NCBI GenBank assembly: GCA_020747065.1
Contig: JAGMVK010000004.1
Span: 1,550,001 to 1,614,000, forward strand
Length of the DNA: 64,000 bases
From: Cadophora sp. MPI-SDFR-AT-0126
Taxonomy: Eukaryota > Ascomycota > Leotiomycetes > Helotiales > Ploettnerulaceae
Direction of reading: 5' to 3'
The notes beneath the pieces are model-generated. The model had not been told where the DNA came from. It worked only from the letters and a program-made list of their open reading frames with translations, and did not search any database. The translations under genes were made by a program, and so were the position numbers. This document shows positions 43,855 through 55,700 of this stretch, piece by piece (position 1 is the first letter of the stretch; the number at the start of each line of letters is the position of its first letter).

Positions 43855-46437
43855 CTCCACCTTGGAGATCAAGTGACTCTAAAGCTGAAAAGCGTTCGAT
43901 AATTTGGCTACTCGCTATGAATGGGGAAGGAAGACAAAGCTACAATTTCTTTCGTATATCTCACTGTCGTGTCTTCCGGCAAGCGAGGATCTCAGTTGTG
44001 AATTCCAAACTCAGGAAGCTCCCTGAGAAGCAACCAAAGTCCTATTCACTTTCATTCAGACAAGGCTCTCGATAGATTTTGAGGTAATAGAGTCGCTGAA
44101 TCTTAGGAAATAGGTATATGATCACTTTCCAACAAAGAGCTCTTGAGACATAATCTTATCTTGAATCCCGCGTGCTATCCTCGCTTAGTCTCAACATCAA
44201 ACATACCATCCAGCTCCGCAACAGTCAAGGATAACTAGGTAGCCTCTATCTATACAAGTCAATCGAGAGTAGAACAGATATAAATAGAGAGGTCCATTCT
44301 TATATAGCTGGGGTTGGCTGACATCTCGCGCGGCTGAAGTGTAATAGTCAAGCCATGACGCCTAGACACCTGTTTCCGGCCTCAGGCCTTCCAAGCATTG
44401 GTGGTTATCATTTATGAAAATCCATTGAATGGACTCTTATATAACTGATATAGTTTTAGAATAGTCTCTTTTCGACGCATATAATGGCCTATCTGTGGAG
44501 TTTCCAAGTCAATAACGGAAGTATTTTGCTTTCGTCGCCTCACCAACTTCTCCCGTGACCAGCCTACACCCATGTGTTGAGTTAAGCGCAGGATGTACAA
44601 ATACCTGCCACAATAACCTAGCTGTCGAATTTTACGTTAAACCGTTTTATGTTCATTTAGCTAAATATCTATAGAAACAAAACAGAGGACGGTGAAAAAG
44701 CCATGATCTTGTCTTAACGCCAATGTATCTACCGCGGCATAGAGAGGGCTCTAGAAGAGCCCACAGGACTGGCTTTGGAGGAGGAATACGGGATAAATGA
44801 CGTCTTGGAAATTCGTCTTACAGACATCTGCGATCCATCGTATAAGGTTGGTAAGATTTTCAAGCTTCAGGCGAGTTTCGGCGAGCATCTGGGAGACATC
44901 TCAGAGAGCCGCTGTTTCTTGCAAGTTCAACAACAAACAATTAAGAATGAAAATCAAAAACATCTCAACGAGAGCTCTAGAACCAGATGTCGAAAGTGAG
45001 TCAGTCCTTATCTCCCTTATAAGCTCGACAGCCCAGGCTATTTTTCTTTTCCTTTTTATACCTTTGTACGAATTCGGGTTTCATCTGGTGGTATATCTGG
45101 CGACAAGGATCTCAAAGCTTTTGATTCACGGTCTAACTAATAATTCAGAAAATACATAGGCTTTTGTTCGAAAACACTCCTATTATCCCTATGCATTCGT
45201 ATGATTCACCGCACCAAGCTATCTTCAAAGACAACTTGATTTTGTCATTTAACCACTTCTTCATCGAGTAGTCATCGCGCTCTATTGGGATATCAAAGTA
45301 GGCGAATACACACAACGATGATATCTCGATGGTCGAGCTGTCGGACTCTACCTCCAACATCTTAAAACTTTCCAACTGACAGCTTCCAGAACTCAGAAGG
45401 AGTAGAAATTAGCAGACAAAGGTTTTGGTTCCAAGTTCCAAAGTCTCCACTGTGAAACTGAACACAGGGGGGCAATAATAAAGCCTACTAGCAAAGAGCG
45501 AAAGGTTGGGTTGGAGGGTACAAGCAAGTCCCTAGGAAGATTGCTCGCCCCTCACCTCGCCCCCAGGCAGAAACACTGGATGCTAAATATGTGATGGGAG
45601 AGAGATCCAGGTTTGAAAATTTTCTACAGTTTTTCCGCTGTTGATGGATTCAGGTGGCATCACATAACGAGCGATCGCTTCAAACCAGATTCATCCTTCA
45701 TTTTTCAATATCAAGTGAGAGCACAATCCAGTATGAAACCAAAAATCGAAATGTCAACCGATAATTTAAACACCAAAAAGTCACAAAACCATATGTGGGC
45801 ATTTTCATCACCGGTGAGGAAGTTCGACAGCTTAAAAGTGAATGTATGCATTTGTTTGGCCGCAAATCTCTTTCGATCTCTATTCACTCCTAAATTTCGG
45901 GCTGTGTAAGACACTGATGGAAGATCCTCCCGCGCAGATATCTCGGAATCACAATTCACTACTTAGAATTGAATAATTAAAAAATTTCCACCAAAAGTCC
46001 TCAAACTCAGCTGCCGAAGCTTCATCGATTGTCTCTATTCATAGTCAAAACTAACAACTTCTCAGTAGTCAATATAAGCAATGCAAAACCAGATCTAAAG
46101 TATCCACCGAGGCTCTGGGAGCAGCAATCACATTACCTGACGGTGAAGCGGTGCGGACTGTTCTTGAATAAGAGTGGAACCTGCTCCCTGAAGGTGGTGA
46201 GCAAGTCCTCTGAACTTGCAAGCTTAACAATAAACAGTACCGGAAACAAAACAGAAAAAAGCGACAAAATCCGGAAAATGAGCAAACGACGAAATAGCAT
46301 TGATCCGTAAGTCTCAACGCTTCATCGTCCCAAAGCTTCGGCAGCTTGAGCACCAGTTTTTCTTTTTGTTCTTCCATTTTACTTGTAAGAACTGGACTGA
46401 CTTCCGATTAACGTTAGATTACTTGGTTGTTGGGATA

Positions 46438-46565
46438 AATAAACCCCTACCCTAAAGGCGTGGTTTTAAGAGCTTCTCCCCCACAAATAGACCAATGCTG
46501 ATAAAATGATTGGAGACAGGTCCTTGCTGAGGCTCGTGCTGATAGAGACAGGGTAGGGGTTTATT
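46438..46565. mobile_element. Short non-autonomous Tc1/mariner-like MITE with TA target duplication
   Basis: 128 bp with perfect 16-bp terminal inverted repeats AATAAACCCCTACCCT and its complement, flanked on both sides by TA (46436-46437, 46566-46567). TA duplication is the hallmark of Tc1/mariner/pogo insertion. There is no coding capacity, so mobilisation would need a transposase elsewhere. Family membership is inferred from TIR and TSD only. Confidence 0.75.
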
Positions 46566-47064
46566 TACCCTGAATACCAAGTATGATTAGGGGATATTTT
46601 CTTTTGTCGCTCCTCTCACATCTCAGTCCATCCAAACAAACCCAGCCAATGGGGCGCTCCGAACACTCGCCAAAACTTTGGTCGGCCTCTCGATGCCGAC
46701 CTCGGCACATGCATTTCATTGGCGTGGGGCAATAAATTTTGATCTCAAGAACTTCACATGAATCATCACAACAGACCCACACCAGCCCCAAATAAAATAC
46801 GACTTCCCGCGCGGCAAAGGTAAGCTGAGACAGTAAAAGGGTCAGACACGAGATAAGGCTTGCCGCGAAGCCTCGGCTTGTGAGTCTTTTTGCTGAACGA
46901 ACCTCGTTACGTATTTTTCTCGACATGATGCGTACTATCTCATAAATTGCCTCTTGCCTCTCTACGTTTTTTTCTCTTTACTTTCTGTCATAGACAATAG
47001 ATTTCGCGTTCGCTAGATACAGCTCATTAGATTCCTTTGCTGGTTCAAGATAGAGATAGACACA
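46566..47064. other. Promoter region of the peroxidase gene
   Basis: About 500 bp between the MITE and the peroxidase start. A minus-strand frame (46561-46926) overlaps the MITE end and has no family features. Confidence 0.45.
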
Positions 47065-48084
47065 ATGAGCAAGATGGGGGATTTCGATGCCGTCCGACAG
47101 GACATTGCAAAGCTCTTGCACCAACCTGAGTACGACGATGGCAGTGCTGGGCCAGTCTTGGTCCGCCTTGCTTGGTATTTTCTCCCACATTCCACTGGCA
47201 TGCATCGTCTAACAACTCGTAGGCACTCAGCAGGAACTTATGATGCAGAAACAGATACCGGTGGTTCGAATGGAGCTGGAATGCGATATGAAGCTGAAGG
47301 CGGCGACCCCGCTAACGCAGGCCTCCAACACGCGCGTGTCTTCCTCGAACCGGTCAAGGCCAAGCATCCTTGGATCACCTATGCCGACTTGTGGACACTT
47401 GCTGGTGTGGTGGCTATAAAGGAGATGGGAGGACCTTCGATACCGTGGCAAGGGGGACGAACCGACTATGTCGATGACAGCAAGCTGCCACCTCGGGGCC
47501 GATTACCGGATGCTACACAAGGATACGATCATTTGAGACGTATCTTCTACCGGATGGGTTTCAATGATCAGGAAATTGTGGCCTTGTCAGGAGCGCATAA
47601 CCTTGGACGTTGTCATTCCGATCGGTCTGGGTTCGATGGAGCTTGGGTCAATAATCCAACGAGATTCTCGAATCAGTACTTCCTTCTCTTGCTCTCGTTG
47701 CAATGGAAGAAAAAGACACTCGAGAACGGCATCGAGCAATTTGTGCACTACGACGACGACTCGGAGACCGAACTCATGATGCTCCCAACCGATATGGCCC
47801 TGAGACAGGATAAGATCTTCCTCAAGTATGTGGAGCAGTATGCTACCAACAAGGATCTTTTCTTTGCGGATTTCGCGAAGGTGTTTGCCAAGTTGCTGGA
47901 GTTGGGTATTCAGAGAGATGCAGAGGGGAGGATCACCAATTCTAATAACGAGAAGGGTGGATACCTTTCTGCGCCGAAGAAGAAGGCCACTCCCGGGACA
48001 GACGAGACTACGGATGACAAGGTTGGACCGAGTGAGGGGGAGCCATTGATGGAGGAGAACAAGGCTTTCCGAGCAAGGTTGTGA
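47065..48084 (+). CDS. Cytochrome c peroxidase-type heme peroxidase (putative CCP2)
   Basis: Two exons: 47065..47174 and 47223..48084; 972 nt, 323 aa. The start [18 protein letters not shown] lacks a mitochondrial presequence, as in the fungal CCP2 group. The distal heme pocket RLAWHSAGTYD (Arg, Trp, His) is formed only after removal of a 48-nt intron; this intron has no stop and is a multiple of three, so the unspliced frame would separate Trp from His. The proximal His is in [11 protein letters not shown], followed by [13 protein letters not shown] and the [10 protein letters not shown] segment. The enzyme reduces hydrogen peroxide using cytochrome c or another donor. The last ~45 residues form an acidic tail not present in yeast CCP1. 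Confidence 0.92.
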   Translation: MSKMGDFDAVRQDIAKLLHQPEYDDGSAGPVLVRLAWYFLPHSTGMHRLTTRRHSAGTYDAETDTGGSNGAGMRYEAEGGDPANAGLQHARVFLEPVKAKHPWITYADLWTLAGVVAIKEMGGPSIPWQGGRTDYVDDSKLPPRGRLPDATQGYDHLRRIFYRMGFNDQEIVALSGAHNLGRCHSDRSGFDGAWVNNPTRFSNQYFLLLLSLQWKKKTLENGIEQFVHYDDDSETELMMLPTDMALRQDKIFLKYVEQYATNKDLFFADFAKVFAKLLELGIQRDAEGRITNSNNEKGGYLSAPKKKATPGTDETTDDKVGPSEGEPLMEENKAFRARL

Positions 48085-49195
48085 ACGGGAGCTCTGTAAT
48101 ATATAGATTTTGCGACATAGACATAGACTTAGAGTTAGGGGCATAGATTAGACTAGAACAGGCTCCTCTTTTTAGATGGTAATGATCATACCAACATGGC
48201 GATCTCTCAATTCTCGGTGCCGGCTATTTGACCAAGATAAATATAAACCCTAAATGCTGCCTTGTCAGAGCCGAGACATGGCAATCCCCAGCCTCAGCCT
48301 TCTTCCAGGCTCGGAGGTCCGTTGATTGGCCATACAGACTCAGTCCAATGAAATCCTCGTGTATTGCCCGTGGCAGTCTGAGTCGCGTGGATGTTCCAGC
48401 CAACAAACACCAATAATAAGCTCCAGTTCCTCCTTACTGAGCATCTAACTATTTACAGCTTTGACGCTTGACAATAGCGGGGAGAAGAGTAAGGCCTCGC
48501 GATCTTCATGATCTGGCTGTGGAAATTGTCTTTTTGAAGAGAATGAAAATAGGCTTTACGCCGCCGCTGGGCTGAGCAGGTGGCTTTCTGCCGCGTCAAG
48601 ACAAATACGAGTGCCGTGACTGGAAGTGAGTCGTGGAGACTGGGTCTGGAGCTTGGACGGATCATATCGGCTAGGCTGAGGCGAGACTCCAAGAGAAGGT
48701 TGCATGATTCTGCTGCTTGTAACGTTCAGTTGACGGTAGCAATTGCTCTTGCAGGATCAATATATATAACTCGTATCAGCAAAACAATAGCTATTGCTTT
48801 AAGGCATATAATACAAGACAAGATAGTATTGGGCGGCTATTTTTGCAATCAGACTGCATGTATCTCCGTAGGGTTCTGGCTCTGCTGCTTGGCACTTAAA
48901 ATTAAGCTCCTCTTCTCCAGTCGCTGAGTACCTCCGTAAGTAACGTCGTCAAGCCTCGCCGCAGTGCGATCCTCCGCGCTCTCCTGTTTCCCCAACCTTC
49001 GATTCGAACGCCGTCCGAACGTCACCTCCCTTGTCCTACAACCCACCGATCCCACTTCATGTCGCACTCAGCAGAACCAGTCCATCTCGTCTTTCGTTGA
49101 CGAGGTAGACAAGCTGCGCCGCATCACCACCGTCATATATATCTACGATAGATAGAGCTCCACCCGAAACTTTGGTCGTCACCGGACCCCCCACC
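48085..49195. other. Intergenic
   Basis: About 1.1 kb. No supported gene. The 200 bp before 49196 are rich in CT and probably leader sequence of the kinase gene. Confidence 0.45.
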
Positions 49196-51465
49196 ATGTC
49201 AAACTTAGATCCCAAGACACCCAATTTGCGCTCTGAAGAGAGAAATGATGTCGCTTCGCCAATGGAATGGAGAAATGCTACAGCTATGAACGAGCAGAGC
49301 GCGAGACAGAACTCTGAGATCCCAGCGTCATTCCCCGCCGACCAGCCACAAGATTCAGGCTCCCTATTCAGATCCACGACGATTGCGCCCTCACCTCCTC
49401 CCGGCGCATCTGGCGCATCTGTCCCTTCCGAGAACCAAAGACCTCTCCCATATCTCGACACGTCCTCCCGTCTTCTTCCTATAGATATACATCAGTCGAG
49501 TCCGAGTCCTTTGAGCGCGGGTCTGCGAATACAAACCGATATCGTTCCGGGCTATATCGTCACTGCAGCGAGTACAAGTAACACGGCGAGAAGTTCGAGT
49601 GATTCGACGAGGATCCCTTCTAAGCCATCTAGTACAACATTAGCGAGGACGCCCAGTGTCAAGAACGTCTTTGCGAGCAGTATAGGCAGCAACTCGAACT
49701 TCAGCTCTGCGCCGAACTCTGCTTTATCCTCACCCATGTTGAGCGCAATGGCAGATGTCACTCCTCTCCCTTCGCCACTTATGACCGGAGATTCGCCTGG
49801 ACCTTGGAAGAAACTCACAGCCCGTCCCCAATCAAGGGACCTCATGGTCCCCTCTACAGCCGATTCGGCGCTGGTTACCGCGAACGGAGAGTCGATATCT
49901 GCAGCTATTGCAAACCAATCGAAACGGCGCGCTTATCATGGATTATCGAATTCCAACGCATCTGCTTTATCGAGTTCTGAGAACAAGGAGAAGAATGCTG
50001 AAGGACATACAAGGAACAGGAGCGTCAGCGAGTATGTGCCCGAGTCCGTTCAACTACCAAAGACCCGCCATATTACAGTCTCAGGTTCACACGCCGTGGT
50101 TCTCGACGTAACTCCAACAGAGCCTACAGCGGATTCACACATGCGAAGGGAGCCACATTTGGCTGTACAGAGAGGTTTGGCACCGGTACCGACCCCTCCA
50201 ACTCCGCCTTCAAGTAGAACTGGTGGAGAGAGCAGTGATAGTGATTCTTCATTGACTGCTGCAAACCTGCCTCGACCTAACAAGAAACCGCGCTACGAGT
50301 ATTTTGATGCTTATACGAGGGAGGACTCCAAACGAAGGAGATGGAGAGCATTGAAGATTTTGGGCCAAGGCACTTTCAGCAAAGTGATGCTCGCAACGAG
50401 CCAAGTCCCAGAAGCGGAAACTCGCATAGACGAAGACGACGTTTTTGGTTCCCAGATGGATGGGATTGTAACTCCAGTTCCAGAAGCAAAGATTGACCGA
50501 AAAAAGCTTGTTGCGGTCAAAATCTGCGAACATGGACCCAAAGGAGGTGCATCCGAGGAGCGGGTGGAGATTTCTCTGAAGCGAGAACTGGAAATCATGA
50601 AGTCAATACAACACCCTTCGCTTGTGCATCTCAAAGCGTGGAATATCGAAGAAAGTCGAGCGATTCTAGTTCTCAGCTACTGTCCTGGCGGGGACCTCTT
50701 CGAGGTTGCAAGCGAGCACCGAGATTTACTTGTGCCTAGCCTACTGAGGAGGATGTTCTCTGAGCTTGTAGCTGCAGTGCAATACTTACACGACAGGCAT
50801 ATTGTGCACCGGGATATCAAGCTTGAGAGTATGTCTTTTGACTAATTGATATTGTGTGGTGCTGATTACATCTAGATGTTCTCGTCAACCTTCCTCAGCA
50901 TGAGCTCCGTAGACCTCAGAACTGGGCTACATATCCCAACTCTATCATCACCCTCACTGATCTAGGGTTGTCACGTCGTGTGGCTGATGACGAGAAACTC
51001 ACTACCCGTTGCGGGTCAGATGATTACGCTGCCCCTGAAGTGATTATGGGGCAACCCTACGATGGCCGAGCAACAGATGCTTGGTCACTGGGCGTGCTCC
51101 TCTACGCTCTTCTCGAGAGCCGATTGCCCTTTGACCCCAACCCAGGGATGTCCGAAGGTCACAAGCAACGCAGCCGTACTAGTCACCGCATTGCAAGAGT
51201 GGAATGGAGGTGGATAGAGTACGCAGGCGAGGAGGGAGACCATGAAGGAGACCCCGAGAAGTTCAAGGAGCGTGGGCTCCTTGGGGCGATGACCATCACC
51301 GAAGGCCTTTTGAAGCGAGCCCGGAGTCGATGGACTATGGCGAAAGTCGCCGAAGAAGAATGGGTGAAGGGAGGCATTGAGGTCGAAAACGGTATCAAGT
51401 TCTGGGAGGAGGATATTCCCGAGGAAGTCCCTGATAATGGCCCCGTGATCCAATCACCGTTATGA
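49196..51465 (+). CDS. Ser/Thr protein kinase (CAMK-like, fungal) with long disordered N-terminus
   Basis: Two exons: 49196..50828 and 50876..51465; 2223 nt, 740 aa. Residues 1-380 are Ser/Thr/Pro-rich and disordered. The kinase domain starts at LKILGQGTFSKV (Gly loop), with VAVKICEHG near 440 (Lys), HIVHRDIKLENVLV near 537, and the activation segment from LTDLGLSRR to YAAPEVIMG near 597. The metal-binding motif is DLG in place of DFG, a tolerated change. There are inserts in the N-lobe between the Gly loop and the Lys, and in the C-lobe. The last 70 residues are Glu-rich. Yeast Prr1/Prr2-type and other CAMK kinases are related, but I do not claim an orthologue. Substrate and pathway are unknown. 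Confidence 0.87.
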
Positions 51466-52772
51466 CAACAATAGCATTTCTATATTTTCATTTTGTTCCG
51501 GGATGGCGTTTGGACCAGACAACAACCTCTTTCCAGACATTCCTTAGCTAAGCTTAGCTATGGCTTTTTCCTTTGTCATTCTTCTTCTGCAAATGGAGAA
51601 TAGGGAGACGGGACGGAAGAAAGGAATGACGGCTGGACGGCTGGCTGGACGGACGGATAAAGAGGATACTGTTAGATAGATGGCGATTTGGAATTTGATT
51701 CCCTGCTGGCGCGAGCGAGCGAGCGAGTCAGCGAATGGTTGGGTTTCTAGGCTCGGCATGGCGTTTTTGCTGTGCTTTTGTCCTCTCTTGCTGGAATGAA
51801 TGACTGGATCGATGGTGGGATTTAGAGAGTGTGTCCTATTTGACAGCTTCTTGAATTTGTTTTTGTCTTTGATTGGGAAGAGTTTGGATGTGAGCAGTCT
51901 GGCATGGTGGGTGAGGGTTTGAGAGATTGCGATGAAGGACAAGCATTTATTGGCGGTGCCGTGCGGAATTTTGGTCCGAGTGAGGCGGGAGAGGGTAGGA
52001 GGATGTTATGTATGATAGTTTGAGGATGGTGACGTGGAACAAAGACGACAAGAACACGAGAACGCAAGGAAGGTGGTGTGATGGAATCAAGAAGATCTAG
52101 AGGCGTCGAGGGTTAGATAATCAACAATACAGAAAGGTTGTCGATGCCGTTCTTATCACTACTTGATCATATGGTGTAATGGCTTGCATCAATTCCATCC
52201 GCCCAGGCTGCCGTAAGGTATTGATTGCTGTAACTCGTTTCCTATATTTTCTGAATTTGCAACTCATCAGAGAAGCCATACCTTACTGTGTAAAGTAGCA
52301 AAAAGGGCTGCAGACTCAAAGCGTATATTTCATAACACGTACATGCATACATACAGATGTGGATATCGCCAAGGCAAAGTAGAGACACAAAAGCAGCCAG
52401 CCTATGACCCACCCCATGCGCAAGCCGCACAAACTACATTGACAAAAGAAAGTATCGAACAAAAGCAGACGCACAAACACACAAATGCAAGGCAAATCAA
52501 GTGAAAAGAACCATTTGTGTACTGTAATATGGAGCATCGCTAGATATCGACGATACGATGCGCTGCGCTGCCCCTGCCTGTCAAATAAGAAAAATGTGTA
52601 CAATCATACAAGGGTGTTGCCATGCATCTTCTCTCCTCTTCATCATCGAACTTCACTCTGCTTTTCAAATCCACTGATCTGTTGCGTTCCTGATTCCATT
52701 TCGATCCTCTCCTTTCTTTTCCTTTCCGTCCTTACACTTCATCATCTCGTCTCATAAAATTATCATTATGGT
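51466..52772. other. Convergent 3' region, low complexity
   Basis: About 1.3 kb between the kinase and the HDEL-protein stops. It has short imperfect repeats such as GCGAGCGAGCGAGC near 51711 and GGACGGCTGGCTGGACGGACGG near 51633. No gene seen. Confidence 0.5.
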
Positions 52773-55700
52773 TCATAGCTCATCGTGGGAAGTAGCAGAG
52801 CTGATAGCGCTGCTTACACTACTTGCAAAATCCTCAACACCTTCACTAGCTTGGCGAATAGCCTCATTTGCACCTTCTCCCGCGGAGCTGGCAAACTCGA
52901 CGAGTTTCGCTCGGGCACTCTCAACAGCGGCTGCCAAGCGGGATTGTGCGCTCTCAATGGCACCTTTTTCGGGTCCGTAGATCGCCTCGCTGGCCTTTGC
53001 CGTAGCTGAGGCGTACGCTTCAGCCATTGCTTCTGTTGCCTTCTCGTATGTGCCTGTCTCGGTTCCGTAGATGGCTTCTGAGATTGCCTTTTGGGCGGAT
53101 AAAGCGGCATCCGATATAGAGCTCTGGGCGGCTTCAACGTAACCTGTGGTTGTTCCGTAGATCTTCTCGGATGCTACACTTTGAGCTGAGCTGTAGGCAG
53201 CGGCGGCGGCTGAGGTTGCTTCTTCATACGTTCCCTTCTGACTGCCGTAGAATTGAATACTGGCGGCTTCAACGGCTTCGTTGACACGGAGGGATGCTGA
53301 GTCAAGAATAGCCTCCAGAGATGGCGGTGGGGTGAAGACAGAGCTGACGACAGAGCTGGCGGAAGCGTATGCCTCGCTGGCATAAAAAGATGCGGAAGAA
53401 GCAGCCTGTCCTGCACCAGTGTAGTAGGCAGAACTAAGGCGTCCGTAGACAGACTCGGTGAAATCTGGCTCTTTTCCAGAGACAAGTTCTCCGATCAAGG
53501 ATTGGACAGCCGCGTATTGAGAAATCGCCCCTTCAGTGGCTTGGGCGGCGTATTCCTTGACCTCGGAAAGGAGTCTCCTAGTCACGAAATAGGGAGTTGG
53601 TGCTCCATACACCTGCTCGCTTGCCTTTGTGATGAGTGCTTCCCAATTCTCGCTGGCAGCTGATGCCACAGACTCAGTCCAAGGAGTTTCAGTTCCATAT
53701 ATAGCAGACGAGACAGACGAAGAGCCAATTTCTAACTTCTCCGAAATGACGGAATTAATGGATGCGAAGGACTTAGAAGCTTGAGACATCGCCGAACTGT
53801 ATTGTGCAGAAGCCGCAGACACTAGGGTGACAGTGGGAACGTGCTCAGCATTCTCACTGCCGAGGCTAGAGATCGATGCGATAAGCTGGTCGAACTTGGA
53901 TGAAGCAGCTTCGACGGCTTCAGCATAATGTGCGGAAGCGGTGTTTAATGCAGCTTGAAATCGGTGAGTGGGAGTGCCAGCAATTTTGGCACTGGCGCCA
54001 GAGTAGATACTCTCGTAAACAGGGGTCTTTCTGGGCATGACAGCTGAAGAAGCCGAATCTAAGAACTCGGAATAGCGGGCGTGAGCCATTCCAATTCCAG
54101 CATAGTATTGTTCCTGCATTTGTCCCAAGAGCTTCTGCTTGGCAGGAGCGCCTGTGTTGATTGCGGCCACATAGTCCCTTCCGTCTTGGTACTGAGCAGA
54201 CGCTCGGGAGAGCCCTTCTGAAAGCTTTACCTGGGCCACCGAGGAGATGGAAGACAAGACAGATTGGTAGGCAGGCGTAGGTGTGCCATAGACGGCAGTA
54301 GATGCGGCCGAGAGAGCAGATTGTAATCTTGAGCTTGCTGCAGCCTTGGAGTCTGAGAAGACAGCCTCGGCCGAAGAAAACATCTCTTCATGGACTGGTT
54401 TTGGCTCTCCAGAGATCTGGGCAGAAACGAGGGATCGAGCTTGGGAATAATGCTCATTTGCTCTCGAGACTGCTGCATTGTATGCATCCGTAGCTTGAGC
54501 AGCGATGGAATCAGTGATCGGCATTGGTGTTCCATAAATGATAGCACTGGCACTAGATACGTCTTAGTTACTGGGCAATTGTGTCGGAATCAAAGAGACT
54601 TACGCAGCAACGGCTTCGTCGTACTTGCTTGCCACAACGCTCGATATACTCTCCCCAGTACCTAGCTCGGATCCATAAAGAGCAACGCTAGCAGCAGACA
54701 AGGCGCTTGAATATTTTTCAGCGGCGAGCTTGGTCATTGGTGAACTTTCGATACTTGTGGATTTTTTTAAGGCTTCGCTCACAGCGTTTGTGATGTCCGC
54801 ATATCGATCACCGGCTTTGCTTGCCATGCTCTGTATCTTTTCGCTATAACTGGCGTCATCAGAATCATCAACAATATCGTCAAAGATAATCTTCCTGGCT
54901 TCGACGTGTTGGGCCATGGCCCCACCCCAAACCTTCTTAGATGCAGTGCTTGAAGCTGAGGAGGCCTCAGAACTTATTGACCTAGATGTGTCGGAAGCGC
55001 TCTTGGAAAGTGAGCTTGCAATCGACGATGTGACAGAGCTGAGAGAGCTGGATGCCTTCGACGCGCCCTCTGAAAGTTCGCTTCCACCGGATGATACTGA
55101 GGAGCTTGCAGCATCGGAGAGGCTGGAAGCAGACTCTGAGATAATGGAAGCCGCGGATTTGACATTTTCTGATGCCTTTTCCAGGACACCCGGCTCTGTA
55201 CCCGCGATAGACGATGAAGCTTTGGCAGAAAGACTGCTGGCACTTTGACCAACTACGGAGGCAACACTCTCGAAGCTTCCTTGTGGGGTACCGATGATGG
55301 AGCTCGATGCCTGATCCACGATACTACTAGCAGATGCCTTCGCAACAGAAGCAGCACTTTCAAGACTTCCCTGTTGAGTGCCAATGACCGAAGTCGATGC
55401 CTGATCCACCACACTGCCAGCGGAAGCCTTAGCAGCAGATGCAATGCTTTCAACCGTGCCTTTCTGAGTACCGACAATGGAGCTTGAGGCTTGATCCGCA
55501 AGACTGCTCGCGCTTGCACTTCCGATAGATATCACACTTTCAACAGTCCCTTGGGATGAAGGAGCGACAGCTTCACTCAATTCGCTGGCTTTCTCGGCGA
55601 CCTTTTGAATGACTACTGCAGCGGGGGCAGGCATGATCTTTGTGCTGAAATCGTCGCTCGTATCGGCCGCATGGATCTTCCAGCGTCCGGTTTCCTTCAA

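Larger units (their letters stand above)
43698..46437. other. AT-rich gene-poor region
   Basis: About 2.7 kb with no supported gene. Short ORFs (for example at 44797-45159) have no family features. It contains a strong stem-loop at 43814-43854 and lies between the tRNA gene and a MITE. Decayed transposon remnants are possible but I could not identify any. Confidence 0.45.

Noticed and set aside
44797..45159. ORF with a hydrophobic segment in the gene-poor region
   Set aside because: AT-rich, no family, no good start context; probably chance.
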